Positions 6,733-13,261 are shown, counted from the stretch's first letter. The stretch is 13,914 nucleotides of DNA from Lachnospiraceae bacterium UBA7481 (GCA_002478505.1 DLOP01000101.1:14411-28324); one strand, 5' to 3'. Made by a program: numbers and translations. The notes: generated by a model from the sequence alone, not told the origin.

Positions 6733-6780
6733 CGTCCCTGACAGAGTATTCTATTCTGTAAGGGGCGTTTTTATTTTATT
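6733..6780 (+). terminator. Regulated terminator of the trp T-box
   Basis: CGTCCCTGACAGA (6733-6745) pairs with TCTGTAAGGGGCG (6755-6767), with one G-A mismatch and one G-U pair, followed by TTTTTATTTTATT (6768-6780). The 5' arm contains the CGTCCCT needed for the antiterminator, so the two folds are mutually exclusive. Confidence 0.9.
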
Positions 6781-6827
6781 ACAGGGGATTGCGCAATGAA
6801 AAGTTGTAAGTAAGGAAGGAGACTGTT

Positions 6828-8294
6828 ATGGACATTAAACCGGAATTGGAAGAGGTGAAAAGGATCGCTGCAACAGGTGAATATAAGGTTCTGCCGGTCA
6901 GCTGTGAGATTTTGTCGGATATCTGTACGACGATTGAGGCGATGAAGATTTTAAAGAACGTATCGTCACATTGTTATATGTTAGAGTCAGTGGCGGAGCA
7001 GGAAAAATGGGGACGTTATACCTTCTTAGGTTACGATCCCAAGATGGAGATTACCTGTACCGGCGGGGAGATGACAGCAGGGAGCATCCGTCTGAAGACA
7101 GACGATCCGGCACAGGTATTACGGGATCTGCTTGCGGATTATAAGAGTCCCCGGTTTGATTATCTTCCGTCTTTTACCGGCGGACTGGTGGGATATTTTG
7201 CTTATGATTACATCCGTTATCAGGAACCTGCGGCAGCAGTGGAGGTGCAGGATGAAGAGGCGTTTAAGGATCTGGATCTGATGCTGTTTGACAAGGTCAT
7301 TGCATTTGATCATATCCGTCAGAAGATCATCCTGATTGTGAATATGCCGCTGGAGGATCCGGAGACCGGCTACAACAAGGCGGTGATGGAGTTAAAACAG
7401 CTTTGCGAACTTCTGCAGAATGGGGAAAAGAAGGAGGAAGCAGGCGGACATCTTCTGGATGAGGTGAAGCCCCTGTTTGACAGAAAGACCTATTGTGCTA
7501 TGGTGGAGAAGGCAAAGCGTTATATCCATGAGGGGGATATCTTTCAGATCGTGTTATCTAACCGGTTAAGCGCACCCTTTGAGGGAAGCCTGCTGAATAC
7601 CTACCGTATACTCCGGACGGTGAATCCTTCTCCGTATATGTTTTATTTTTCCGGAACGGATGTGGAGGTGGCAGGCGCGTCGCCTGAGACGCTGGTCAAA
7701 CTGGAAGACGGCGTTCTGCATACGTTCCCCCTTGCCGGTACCAGACCCAGAGGAAAAAATGAAGCGGAGGATAAAGCGCTGGAGAAGGAGCTGCTTGCGG
7801 ACGAGAAGGAGCTTGCGGAGCACAATATGTTAGTTGATCTGGGAAGGAATGATCTTGGCAGGGTCAGCAGATTTTGCAGCGTGCAGGTGGAAAAGCTGCA
7901 CAGCATTGAGCGGTATTCCCATGTAATGCATATCGGTTCCACGGTCCGGGGCGAGATCAGGGAAGGATATGATGCGTTGGACGCCATCGGCGCAGTCCTT
8001 CCGGCAGGAACGCTTTCCGGCGCGCCGAAGATCCGCGCCTGCCAGCTGATCGGAGAACTGGAGAATAATAAGCGGGGAATTTACGGCGGGGCGATTGGCT
8101 ATATCGATTTTACGGGAAATATGGATACCTGTATTGCTATCCGTATTGCGTATAAGAAAAACGGCAGAGTGTTTATCCGAAGCGGCGCGGGTATCGTGGC
8201 GGATTCGGCGCCGGAGAAGGAGTATGAGGAGTGTATCAATAAAGCCAAGGCAGTAGTCAGGGCATTGGAGCTGGCGAAGGAGGTAAATGTATGA
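6828..8294 (+). CDS. trpE: Anthranilate synthase component I
   Basis: This 488-residue enzyme converts chorismate to anthranilate, using ammonia supplied by TrpG; it is the first committed step of tryptophan synthesis. MLES at 51-54 corresponds to the LLES tryptophan-binding motif of feedback-inhibited TrpE. The chorismate-binding core follows: FQIVLSNRLSAPF, the GASPETLVKL loop, DLGRNDLGRV, GTLSGAPKIRA starting at residue 394, and GAGIVADSAPEKEYEEC near the C-terminus. Length and motifs indicate a complete enzyme; the linked trpG and the Trp T-box favour trpE over the folate enzyme pabB. GGAAGGAGA lies about 6 bases before the ATG. The stop overlaps the trpG start (ATGA), supporting a 1:1 complex. 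Confidence 0.97.
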   Translation: MDIKPELEEVKRIAATGEYKVLPVSCEILSDICTTIEAMKILKNVSSHCYMLESVAEQEKWGRYTFLGYDPKMEITCTGGEMTAGSIRLKTDDPAQVLRDLLADYKSPRFDYLPSFTGGLVGYFAYDYIRYQEPAAAVEVQDEEAFKDLDLMLFDKVIAFDHIRQKIILIVNMPLEDPETGYNKAVMELKQLCELLQNGEKKEEAGGHLLDEVKPLFDRKTYCAMVEKAKRYIHEGDIFQIVLSNRLSAPFEGSLLNTYRILRTVNPSPYMFYFSGTDVEVAGASPETLVKLEDGVLHTFPLAGTRPRGKNEAEDKALEKELLADEKELAEHNMLVDLGRNDLGRVSRFCSVQVEKLHSIERYSHVMHIGSTVRGEIREGYDALDAIGAVLPAGTLSGAPKIRACQLIGELENNKRGIYGGAIGYIDFTGNMDTCIAIRIAYKKNGRVFIRSGAGIVADSAPEKEYEECINKAKAVVRALELAKEVNV

Positions 8295-8872
8295 TCCTGT
8301 TGATTGATAACTATGACAGCTTTTCTTATAACCTGTATCAGCTGATCGGGGAGATCGATCCGGATATCCGGGTGATCCGGAATGATGAAATGACCATCGA
8401 TGAGATCCGTAAGCTAAAGCCGGACCGCATCATCCTGTCGCCGGGACCGGGAAGACCGGAACATGCCGGCATCATACTGGAGGCAGCCAGGATCTTGGGA
8501 AAGGAGATACCGACCCTTGGAGTCTGCCTTGGACATCAGGCGATCTGTATGGCTTATGGGGCGACAATCACCTATGCAAAAAGGCTGATGCATGGAAAAC
8601 AGTCGGAGGTGAGATTTGAGAAGGACTGCCCGCTGTTTGCCGGATGCCCGGAGACAGCCCCGGTGGCACGGTATCATTCACTGGCGGCGGACGAAAATAC
8701 GCTTCCGGACTGCCTGAGGGTGACTGCGGTAACGGAGGATAATGAGGTAATGGCGGTGCAGCATAGGGAGTATCCCATCTATGGCGTGCAGTTTCATCCG
8801 GAATCCATTATGACGCCGGATGGGAAAAGGATGCTGTATAATTTTATCAAGCTGGACTTGAATGTCAGTTGA
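8291..8872 (+). CDS. trpG: Anthranilate synthase component II, glutamine amidotransferase
   Basis: A class I glutamine amidotransferase of 193 residues that hydrolyses glutamine and delivers ammonia to TrpE. The start MILLIDNYDSFSYNL is characteristic of TrpG/PabA. LSPGPGRPEHAG (49-60) forms the oxyanion strand region, the nucleophile Cys79 sits in GVCLGHQ, and the remaining triad residues are His169 and Glu171 in VQFHPES. It is not fused to TrpD, unlike the TrpGD fusion of enterobacteria. The same protein may also serve folate synthesis in some bacteria. The ATG overlaps the trpE stop. The gene is followed within 4 bases by a tandem repeat and a large hairpin that separate it from trpD. Confidence 0.96.
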   Translation: MILLIDNYDSFSYNLYQLIGEIDPDIRVIRNDEMTIDEIRKLKPDRIILSPGPGRPEHAGIILEAARILGKEIPTLGVCLGHQAICMAYGATITYAKRLMHGKQSEVRFEKDCPLFAGCPETAPVARYHSLAADENTLPDCLRVTAVTEDNEVMAVQHREYPIYGVQFHPESIMTPDGKRMLYNFIKLDLNVS

Positions 8873-8875
8873 TCA

Positions 8876-8927
8876 GACCGGCTTACGTGACCGGCTTACA
8901 TGACCGGCTTACATGACCGGCTTACAT
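8876..8927. repeat. Four tandem copies of a 13-bp repeat (GACCGGCTTACRT)
   Basis: Four uninterrupted copies at 8876-8888, 8889-8901, 8902-8914 and 8915-8927. The first has G, the others A, at position 12. The last copy supplies GGCTTACAT, the outer left arm of the adjacent 99-nt hairpin, so the array looks like local amplification of that element's terminal sequence. There are no spacers, so it is not a CRISPR array. Confidence 0.9.
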
Positions 8928-9017
8928 AACTCTTTGTTTGAAAATAGTTGTTCCAAAAACATCATAAATGAAATCATTTTTGGAACAACTATTTCCAAAC
9001 TTCGAGTTATGTAAACC
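8919..9017. repeat. MITE-like 99-nt inverted-repeat element between trpG and trpD
   Basis: Arms 8919-8959 and 8977-9017 pair at 36 of 41 positions around a 17-nt loop. The outer 14-bp ends (GGCTTACATAACTC and GAGTTATGTAAACC) resemble terminal inverted repeats, and the inner stem AAATAGTTGTTCCAAAAA is perfect for 18 bp. There is no coding capacity and no T-tract, so it is neither a gene nor a typical terminator. In RNA it would form a very stable hairpin inside the trp transcript. I saw no clear target-site duplication. Confidence 0.75.
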
Positions 9018-9134
9018 TTATGAACAGAGTTGTTCCGAACATATATGTTCTAACATCATAAATGAAATCATTTTTGGAACAACTATTTTCAAACTTCGAG
9101 TTATGTAAACCTTGTGGGCAGAATTGTGGAACAA
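9018..9134. repeat. Partial second copy of the hairpin element
   Basis: Bases 9052-9116 repeat 8958-9022 with only two mismatches (period 94 bp), and the similarity continues more weakly to about 9134. The left arm is shortened to AGTTGTTCC (9028-9036), pairing with GGAACAACT (9076-9084). A perfect 14-bp palindrome, GAACATATATGTTC (9037-9050), stands where the first copy has only a short A-run. About 65 bases without any feature I can name follow before trpD. Confidence 0.75.
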
Positions 9135-9200
9135 AAAATGATAAAGCAAATTTGGTGCAAACGCCTAAAATTTTAATAAGAATAAGAGGAGGAAAAGAGA

Positions 9201-10217
9201 ATGATTAAAGAGGCAATTGTAAAGATCGTAAACAAGGAAGATTTAAACTATGAGGAAGCGTACACGGTGATGAATGAGATCATGAGCGGGGAAACGACGC
9301 CGACACAGAATGCCGCATTCCTGTCTGCGCTTTCCACCAAGAGCGCTAAGGCGGAAACCACTGATGAGATTGCGGGATGCGCGGCGGCTATGCGGGATCA
9401 TGCAACCAAAGTGGAGACCGGTATGGAAGTATTTGAGATCGTAGGAACCGGCGGGGATAATGCGCATAGCTTTAATATCTCTACCACTTCCGGGCTGGTG
9501 ATCGCATCCGGCGGAATGAAGGTTGCGAAGCATGGAAACAGGGCGGCTTCCTCCAAGTGTGGAACGGCGGATTGTCTGGAAGCTCTCGGCGTAAATATCG
9601 AACAGAGCCCGGAGCAGTGCGTCAGACTGCTAGAGGAAGTGGGCATGTGTTTCTTTTTCGCGCAGAAGTACCATGCTTCCATGAAATATGTGGGAGCCAT
9701 CCGTAAGGAGCTGGGCTTTCGGACTGTATTTAATATCCTTGGTCCGCTGACCAATCCGGGCAGTCCTAAGATACAGCTGTTAGGCGTTTATGATGAATAT
9801 CTGATAGAGCCGTTGGCACAGGTATTGATGAACCTTGGCGTCAGGAGAGGCATGGTAGTCTATGGAAAAGATAAATTAGACGAGATCTCCATGAGCGCGC
9901 CTACCAGCGTCTGTGAGTTTAAGGATGGCTGGTTTAAATCCTATGAGATCGCGCCAGAGGATTTTGGATTTGAGCGATGCACCAAAGCAGATCTTGTCGG
10001 CGGCATGCCGCAGGAAAATGCAGCGATCACCCGTGAGATCTTAAGCGGTCAGAAAGGACATAAGCGCAATGCAGTGCTGATGAATGCCGGAGCAGGGCTT
10101 TATCTGGGCGGCAAGGCGGAGTCTATGAAGGATGGCGTTGCATTGGCAGCAGAACTGATCGACTCCGGTAAAGCGATGGCAACATTGGAGAAATTTATTG
10201 AAGTGAGCAATCGGTAA
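9201..10217 (+). CDS. trpD: Anthranilate phosphoribosyltransferase
   Basis: This 338-residue enzyme joins anthranilate to phosphoribosyl pyrophosphate, the second step of tryptophan synthesis, and is the normal length for stand-alone TrpD. The helical N-terminal domain includes ETTPTQNAAFLSAL. The PRPP-binding loop GTGGDNAHSFNIST begins at 82, KVAKHGNRAASSKCG begins at 107, and GPLTNP and the metal-region DEIS follow further on. AGGAGG lies about 8 bases before the ATG. It is 328 bp from trpG, unusually far for this operon, with repeats in between; whether the T-box transcript crosses them is unknown. No trpC, F, B or A follows. Confidence 0.97.
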   Translation: MIKEAIVKIVNKEDLNYEEAYTVMNEIMSGETTPTQNAAFLSALSTKSAKAETTDEIAGCAAAMRDHATKVETGMEVFEIVGTGGDNAHSFNISTTSGLVIASGGMKVAKHGNRAASSKCGTADCLEALGVNIEQSPEQCVRLLEEVGMCFFFAQKYHASMKYVGAIRKELGFRTVFNILGPLTNPGSPKIQLLGVYDEYLIEPLAQVLMNLGVRRGMVVYGKDKLDEISMSAPTSVCEFKDGWFKSYEIAPEDFGFERCTKADLVGGMPQENAAITREILSGQKGHKRNAVLMNAGAGLYLGGKAESMKDGVALAAELIDSGKAMATLEKFIEVSNR

Positions 10218-10227
10218 AATATGTAAT

Positions 10228-10638
10228 ATGATCGAACAGGGAGATGCTTTATGGCAAGGTTACGCGAATTTTAATTTTACCTGTGTGGATTGCTGTCCTG
10301 TGACTATAGGTGAAAATGTGCTTATTGGTCCTAATGTATCTTTGCTGACGCCTGTTCATCCCATGAGGTTTCAGGATAGAAATATGTTCGCAAGAGCAGA
10401 TGGCGTAGTAACGGATCGGGAATATGCAAAACCCATTACCATACAAGATAATTGCTGGATTGCCGGTAATGTTACGGTTTGCGGCGGAGTTACCATTGGC
10501 GCCGGTACTGTGATTGGAGCGGGGAGTGTAGTCACCCATGATATTCCGGCACATGTATTTGCGGCAGGCGTTCCATGCAAAGTCATAAGGGATATTACTG
10601 ATGCAGACAGCTTAGAGAACCATCCGGAATTGTTCTAA
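10228..10638 (+). CDS. Hexapeptide-repeat acetyltransferase (Maa/NodL-like), N-terminally truncated
   Basis: The 136 residues match the left-handed beta-helix core of maltose/galactoside O-acetyltransferases: YANFNFTCVD, VTIGENVLIGPNVSLLTPVHPM with the catalytic-type His before Pro, then VTVCGGVTIGAGTVIGAGSVVTHDIP and FAAGVPCKVIRDI. Family members are usually about 180-200 residues; the N-terminal Mac domain and first helix turns (about 60 residues) are absent. An in-frame TGA at 10204-10206 rules out an upstream start. No ribosome binding site is visible before the ATG, which lies 10 bases after the trpD stop. It is best read as a 5'-truncated gene left by a deletion, possibly non-functional, although reinitiation after trpD could translate it. 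Confidence 0.75.
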   Translation: MIEQGDALWQGYANFNFTCVDCCPVTIGENVLIGPNVSLLTPVHPMRFQDRNMFARADGVVTDREYAKPITIQDNCWIAGNVTVCGGVTIGAGTVIGAGSVVTHDIPAHVFAAGVPCKVIRDITDADSLENHPELF

Positions 10639-10668
10639 AATATAGACTATAAGGGAGTAAACGCCGCA

Positions 10669-11439
10669 TTGGATAATCGATCATTTGACGACAATAGAAT
10701 TGCCCACGGCTATGCATGCGATAGACCGTGGCTGCATAAGCAGGTCATTGAGCGTTTGAGGTCTGATTTAAATATCGTAAAGAACTTTCATAACGGACTT
10801 GACGTTGGCTGTGGTGCAGGGTTGTCCACCAGAGCGTTAAAACTGATCTGTGACAGCGTAATAGGAACCGATATTTCAGCGGAAATGATTCAGGCGTGCA
10901 AAGAAACATATGACGCTTCGGAATATACTTTTTATGTGGCGAAAGCCGAGGAAACCCATTTGCCTGAAACGCCATACGGTATTGTCACCGCCGCAGGGGT
11001 CATTAACTGGGTGGATAAGGATGCATTTCTTGAAAATATGAACCTTGTCATGGCTCCTAAGGCTTTGCTTGTCATATATGATTTCTGGATTTCGGATCAT
11101 ATGCTGGGGAACGACGCTTATACGGAGTGGTTCCATAATTTCTATCTGGCTGAATTTCCAAAACCGCCCCGGAACGAAGAAGTATGGCATCAAAGCGATC
11201 TGCCGGAGGGATTTATCATAAAAGATCAAGTGACATACAGGATGCGGCATGAATTTGACTTAGATGCTTTTATTCGTTTCATGATGACGCAGTCAAATGT
11301 TAATCTGCAGATACAAAGCGGACAGAAAACTGTGAATGAGATTTACCGGCAGATGAAACAAACCTTGTCGCCGATCTTTTGTGAAACCAGACAAACCTTG
11401 ATTTTTGATGCATATAGTTGGTATATTGAACGGCAATGA
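10669..11439 (+). CDS. Class I SAM-dependent methyltransferase
   Basis: The 256-residue protein has the SAM-binding motif I GLDVGCGAGLST at about 44-55, an acidic motif II in VIGTDISAEMI and a motif-III-like AKAEETHLPE. The C-terminal half is the usual divergent substrate-binding part, so the methyl acceptor cannot be predicted. The start is a TTG codon; AAGGGAG about 11 bases upstream supports it, and no in-frame ATG offers a full-length alternative. It lies 30 bases after the truncated acetyltransferase and may share a transcript, but nothing ties it to tryptophan synthesis. Base composition is slightly more AT-rich than the trp genes. Confidence 0.85.
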   Translation: MDNRSFDDNRIAHGYACDRPWLHKQVIERLRSDLNIVKNFHNGLDVGCGAGLSTRALKLICDSVIGTDISAEMIQACKETYDASEYTFYVAKAEETHLPETPYGIVTAAGVINWVDKDAFLENMNLVMAPKALLVIYDFWISDHMLGNDAYTEWFHNFYLAEFPKPPRNEEVWHQSDLPEGFIIKDQVTYRMRHEFDLDAFIRFMMTQSNVNLQIQSGQKTVNEIYRQMKQTLSPIFCETRQTLIFDAYSWYIERQ

Positions 11440-11540
11440 TGTTTAACTTCAATTTTATTTGATGCGGGCAGATATTTCAATTCGTTCCGTATACAATTCT
11501 TTAAGTTCCGTATTTTTCCCAAACTAATAGTAAATGATAC

Positions 11541-11577
11541 AATAATTACAGATGGCGGTACAACATCTGTAACTATT
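11541..11577. repeat. Inverted repeat with 14-nt arms
   Basis: AATAATTACAGATG (11541-11554) and CATCTGTAACTATT (11564-11577) pair at 13 of 14 positions around the 9-nt loop GCGGTACAA. Without a T-tract it is at best a weak terminator for the methyltransferase gene about 100 bp upstream; an operator is also possible. Confidence 0.5.
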
Positions 11578-11668
11578 TGAATCATATTAATATCGTCTAT
11601 ATTTGAATTGATATATAATAGTAAATCTTGGTATAAAAGAAATATCAAATGAAGCACAAACTAACATT

Positions 11669-11698
11669 AAGAGACATGATTTTCGCATCATGTCTCTT
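11669..11698 (+). terminator. Perfect 12-bp hairpin, probable terminator
   Basis: AAGAGACATGAT (11669-11680), loop TTTCGC, ATCATGTCTCTT (11687-11698) is a perfect stem, followed by T-rich but interrupted sequence (ATATCTTTCTTACTCTTTTT). It probably ends transcription from the methyltransferase side; the interrupted U-tract makes the efficiency uncertain. Confidence 0.65.
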
Positions 11699-11740
11699 AT
11701 ATCTTTCTTACTCTTTTTGTAGTTGCCATGATTCTTTTGA

Positions 11741-11965
11741 TTTCATATTTCATATTTTAATTTTAATGATATAGATGGTTATCGGTATTTTATGGTACAT
11801 AACGTCGGCTCAATAAATCTAAATTACGAATTTAACAGTACGGAACGTTGGAATGATATTAAAAACATTTCAAGAGAGTCTGTTTTGCATTTTTTGGAGC
11901 GTTATCATGATTATATTCAAGTTGCAGAAAATGAGAAAAGTTTAATTTCAAATTTAAGCAACTAA
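11741..11965 (+). pseudogene. Unrecognised ORF fragment upstream of hicA
   Basis: A frame of 74 codons is open from just after a TGA (11738-11740) to TAA 11963-11965. An ATG at 11792 would give 57 residues. The peptide looks protein-like, with segments IDGYRYFMVHNVGSINLNYE and SVLHFLERYHDYIQVAE, but I recognise no family. No ribosome binding site precedes the ATG, and the similar-looking reading before the ATG (DIDGYRYF) suggests the C-terminal remnant of a longer gene whose 5' end was lost. It ends inside the inverted repeat of the hicA promoter. Confidence 0.35.
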
Positions 11966-12000
11966 AAATAGTTGCATATTTTCTTGCAAATTGGTATACT
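11958..12000 (+). promoter_or_regulatory. Promoter and possible operator of hicAB
   Basis: TTGCAT (11972-11977) and TATACT (11995-12000) are spaced 17 bp apart, 21 bp before the hicA ATG. A perfect inverted repeat, GCAACTA AAAA TAGTTGC (11958-11975), overlaps the -35 box. HicB antitoxins with C-terminal DNA-binding domains typically autoregulate, so this repeat is the likely operator. Confidence 0.68.
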
Positions 12001-12020
12001 ATATGTAAAGGAGAAATCAT

Positions 12021-12272
12021 ATGAGTAAGAAAGATAAATTGATAGACAGATTACTGAAGAAACCTCAAGATTTTACTTTTGATGAAATGGAAACTTTATT
12101 ATCATATTTTGGATATAAATTAAAACAGGGTGGAAAAGGTTCAGGAGTTAAATTTATAAAAGCTGAAAGTAATGATGTGATAAATTTTCATAAGCCACAT
12201 CCAAATGGAATTTTAAAACAGTATATATTGAATCAAGTGATAGAGAAACTTAGAAAGGACGGTTTATTATGA
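12021..12272 (+). CDS. hicA: HicA-family toxin (mRNA interferase)
   Basis: At 83 residues, this is a typical HicA: a small dsRBD-like fold that cleaves mRNA when free of its antitoxin. The layout fits the Gram-positive subgroup: MSKKDKLIDRLLKKPQDFT, then ETLLSYFGYKLKQGGKGSGVKF (about 30-51), then VINFHKPHPNGILKQYILNQ, with the His in HKPHP as the probable catalytic residue. The GSHxxF His of the E. coli-type enzyme is replaced by Gly, which I believe is normal for this subgroup. AAGGAG sits 8 bases before the ATG. The stop overlaps the hicB start (ATGA at 12269-12272), so toxin and antitoxin are translationally coupled. Confidence 0.9.
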   Translation: MSKKDKLIDRLLKKPQDFTFDEMETLLSYFGYKLKQGGKGSGVKFIKAESNDVINFHKPHPNGILKQYILNQVIEKLRKDGLL

Positions 12273-12601
12273 GTAATTTATTATCATATAAGAATTATAA
12301 TGGGACAGTAGAGTATTCAAAAGAAGATCACTGTCTTTTTGGAAAAGTGGTTGGCATAAAGGCTTTGCTGTCTTATGAAGGGGATTCTGTGCAGGAATTG
12401 GAGCAGGATTTTCAGAATGTGATCGATGATTATTTGGCAGATTGTAATGAACGGAATGTGGAACCGGAACAACCGTATAAGGGAACATTTAATGTTAGGA
12501 TCAGTTCAGAACTTCATCGAAATATTGCGGTTTATGCGATAGAGCATGGTAAGAGTCTAAATGCTGCTGTTGAAGAAGCCATTGAAAATATGGTTGGATA
12601 A
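12269..12601 (+). CDS. hicB: HicB-family antitoxin
   Basis: This 110-residue protein neutralises HicA. Residues about 1-60 form the partially degraded RNase H-like HicB fold (YNGTVEYSKEDHCLFGKVVG, then SYEGDSVQELEQDFQNVIDD). Residues about 73-108 are a ribbon-helix-helix DNA-binding segment: FNVRISSELHRNIAVYAIEH, then GKSLNAAVEEAIENM. This indicates autoregulation of the operon, in line with the inverted repeat over the hicA promoter. It is complete and overlaps hicA by 4 bases. No terminator is obvious; only an A-run followed by a T-run comes after the stop. Confidence 0.92.
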   Translation: MSNLLSYKNYNGTVEYSKEDHCLFGKVVGIKALLSYEGDSVQELEQDFQNVIDDYLADCNERNVEPEQPYKGTFNVRISSELHRNIAVYAIEHGKSLNAAVEEAIENMVG

Positions 12602-12773
12602 AAAATAATTTTTTTCATACTAATTTTTGGAGAGTTACCATGTGTATCGCAAATTTCCGGAGATTGGGTAACGATGAAATGAGAGTTTGATTTGTTGATA
12701 AATTGGCAGTGGGGATAGTGTATGAGGATGTTTCATTAATGCTTTGAACTGTAATCATATTATAAGAGAGTTT

Positions 12774-13247
12774 ATGATGAAGAAGAATTTAAAGATTTTA
12801 AAAACATGGTTAGTAATAGTTATATCAATAATTGCCATTACATTTATTATACATTGGTTATTTTATGGTAATCGGAGATATATATTTCCTGTAGAAATTG
12901 GTAAATTAGAGCTGAATTATGAGGTTCGCCCAGATGTTTATATTGACTTTTCTTCTGGGGGTGCATTACAACTTCTGGATCAGTTAGAGCAGGAACAGGG
13001 TTATGTTGATATTGAGGAACTGGGACAATTAAGGGACAAAATTGAAGGTATCGACGGTGGATATATCATTTTCTCCTATCGACGTCCTTTACAGTATATC
13101 ATTCATTATGAAGGTCGCTCTCTTTTGGGAGAATATTCGATGGATCAATTTGGTTCAAATGGACATTATGGAGAGGATAACGGCAATGTGTTATATTTAT
13201 ATCGTGTAAGACAAAAAATTGGCTGGCCATATGATGGAAATATCTAG
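12774..13247 (+). CDS. Unrecognised membrane-anchored small protein
   Basis: I do not recognise this protein of about 157 residues. A basic start (MMKKNLKILK) precedes one strong hydrophobic helix at about 11-32, giving an N-terminal signal anchor. An extracytoplasmic domain of about 120 residues follows, rich in Tyr and acidic residues: FPVEIGKLELNYEVRPDVYI, LDQLEQEQGYVDIEELGQLR, YIIFSYRRPLQYIIHYEG. The ATG at 12774 (or 12777) has AGAGAG just upstream and gives a classical anchor; a TTG 10 codons earlier is possible but less natural. Composition is AT-rich like hicAB. The 172 bases between hicB and this gene hold no feature I can name. No function is proposed. Confidence 0.6.
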   Translation: MMKKNLKILKTWLVIVISIIAITFIIHWLFYGNRRYIFPVEIGKLELNYEVRPDVYIDFSSGGALQLLDQLEQEQGYVDIEELGQLRDKIEGIDGGYIIFSYRRPLQYIIHYEGRSLLGEYSMDQFGSNGHYGEDNGNVLYLYRVRQKIGWPYDGNI

Positions 13248-13261
13248 TTAGAAGGAAGTCC

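Larger units (their letters stand above)
6348..6780 (+). ncRNA. Tryptophan T-box riboswitch leader (tRNA-Trp sensing) upstream of trpE
   Basis: Stem I is closed by AGCGG (about 6369-6373) and CCGCT (about 6449-6453). It contains AGATAA loop-E-like bases, the conserved ACAGAGAG, GTCCGG/CCGGAT distal pairing around GATGCTGAGAA, and GGCAA/TTGTC below it. The specifier position reads TGG (6445-6447), the Trp codon, between AA and ACC. Stem III is GGCAT/ATGCC (6682-6696). The T-box AAGGTGGCACCGCG lies at 6704-6717; its UGGC complements a GCCA 3' end, as expected for tRNA-Trp with G73. The antiterminator (CGAAA with TTTTCG, AGG with CCT) competes with the terminator at 6733-6780. Uncharged tRNA-Trp would permit trpE transcription. 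The leader is about 430 nt, longer than most, because of extra hairpins at about 6590-6642. Confidence 0.93.
11440..12020. other. AT-rich intergenic region with two hairpins and an ORF remnant
   Basis: About 580 bases separate the methyltransferase and hicA. They hold an imperfect hairpin at 11541-11577, a perfect 12-bp hairpin at 11669-11698, a decayed-looking ORF at 11741-11965 and the hicAB promoter. Minus-strand frames in 11440-11657 are open but have no ribosome binding site, and I recognise nothing in them. Composition is much more AT-rich than the trp region, consistent with an accessory segment. Confidence 0.6.

Noticed and set aside
6332..6761. Open frames of 60-84 codons in the trpE leader
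   Set aside because: They lie across the T-box stems and terminator arm, have no ribosome binding sites and no protein-like composition; the RNA structure explains the sequence.
6828..8872. trpE-trpG as para-aminobenzoate synthase (pabB-pabA)
   Set aside because: The Trp-specific T-box, the MLES tryptophan-binding motif and the linked trpD point to tryptophan synthesis.
8876..9134. Possible CRISPR array between trpG and trpD
   Set aside because: The 13-bp units are contiguous without spacers, and the longer repeats are two diverged copies of one hairpin. No cas genes are nearby.
11343..11657. Minus-strand ORF of 104 codons after the methyltransferase
   Set aside because: It overlaps the methyltransferase 3' end, lacks a ribosome binding site, and its hydrophobic stretch falls partly on an AT-rich inverted repeat. 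A decayed gene cannot be excluded, but nothing supports it.
12021..12272. HicA apparently lacking its catalytic His (GSG instead of GSH)
   Set aside because: The Gram-positive-type subgroup carries its conserved His in the HKPHP motif, which is intact, so I do not read this as an inactive toxin.
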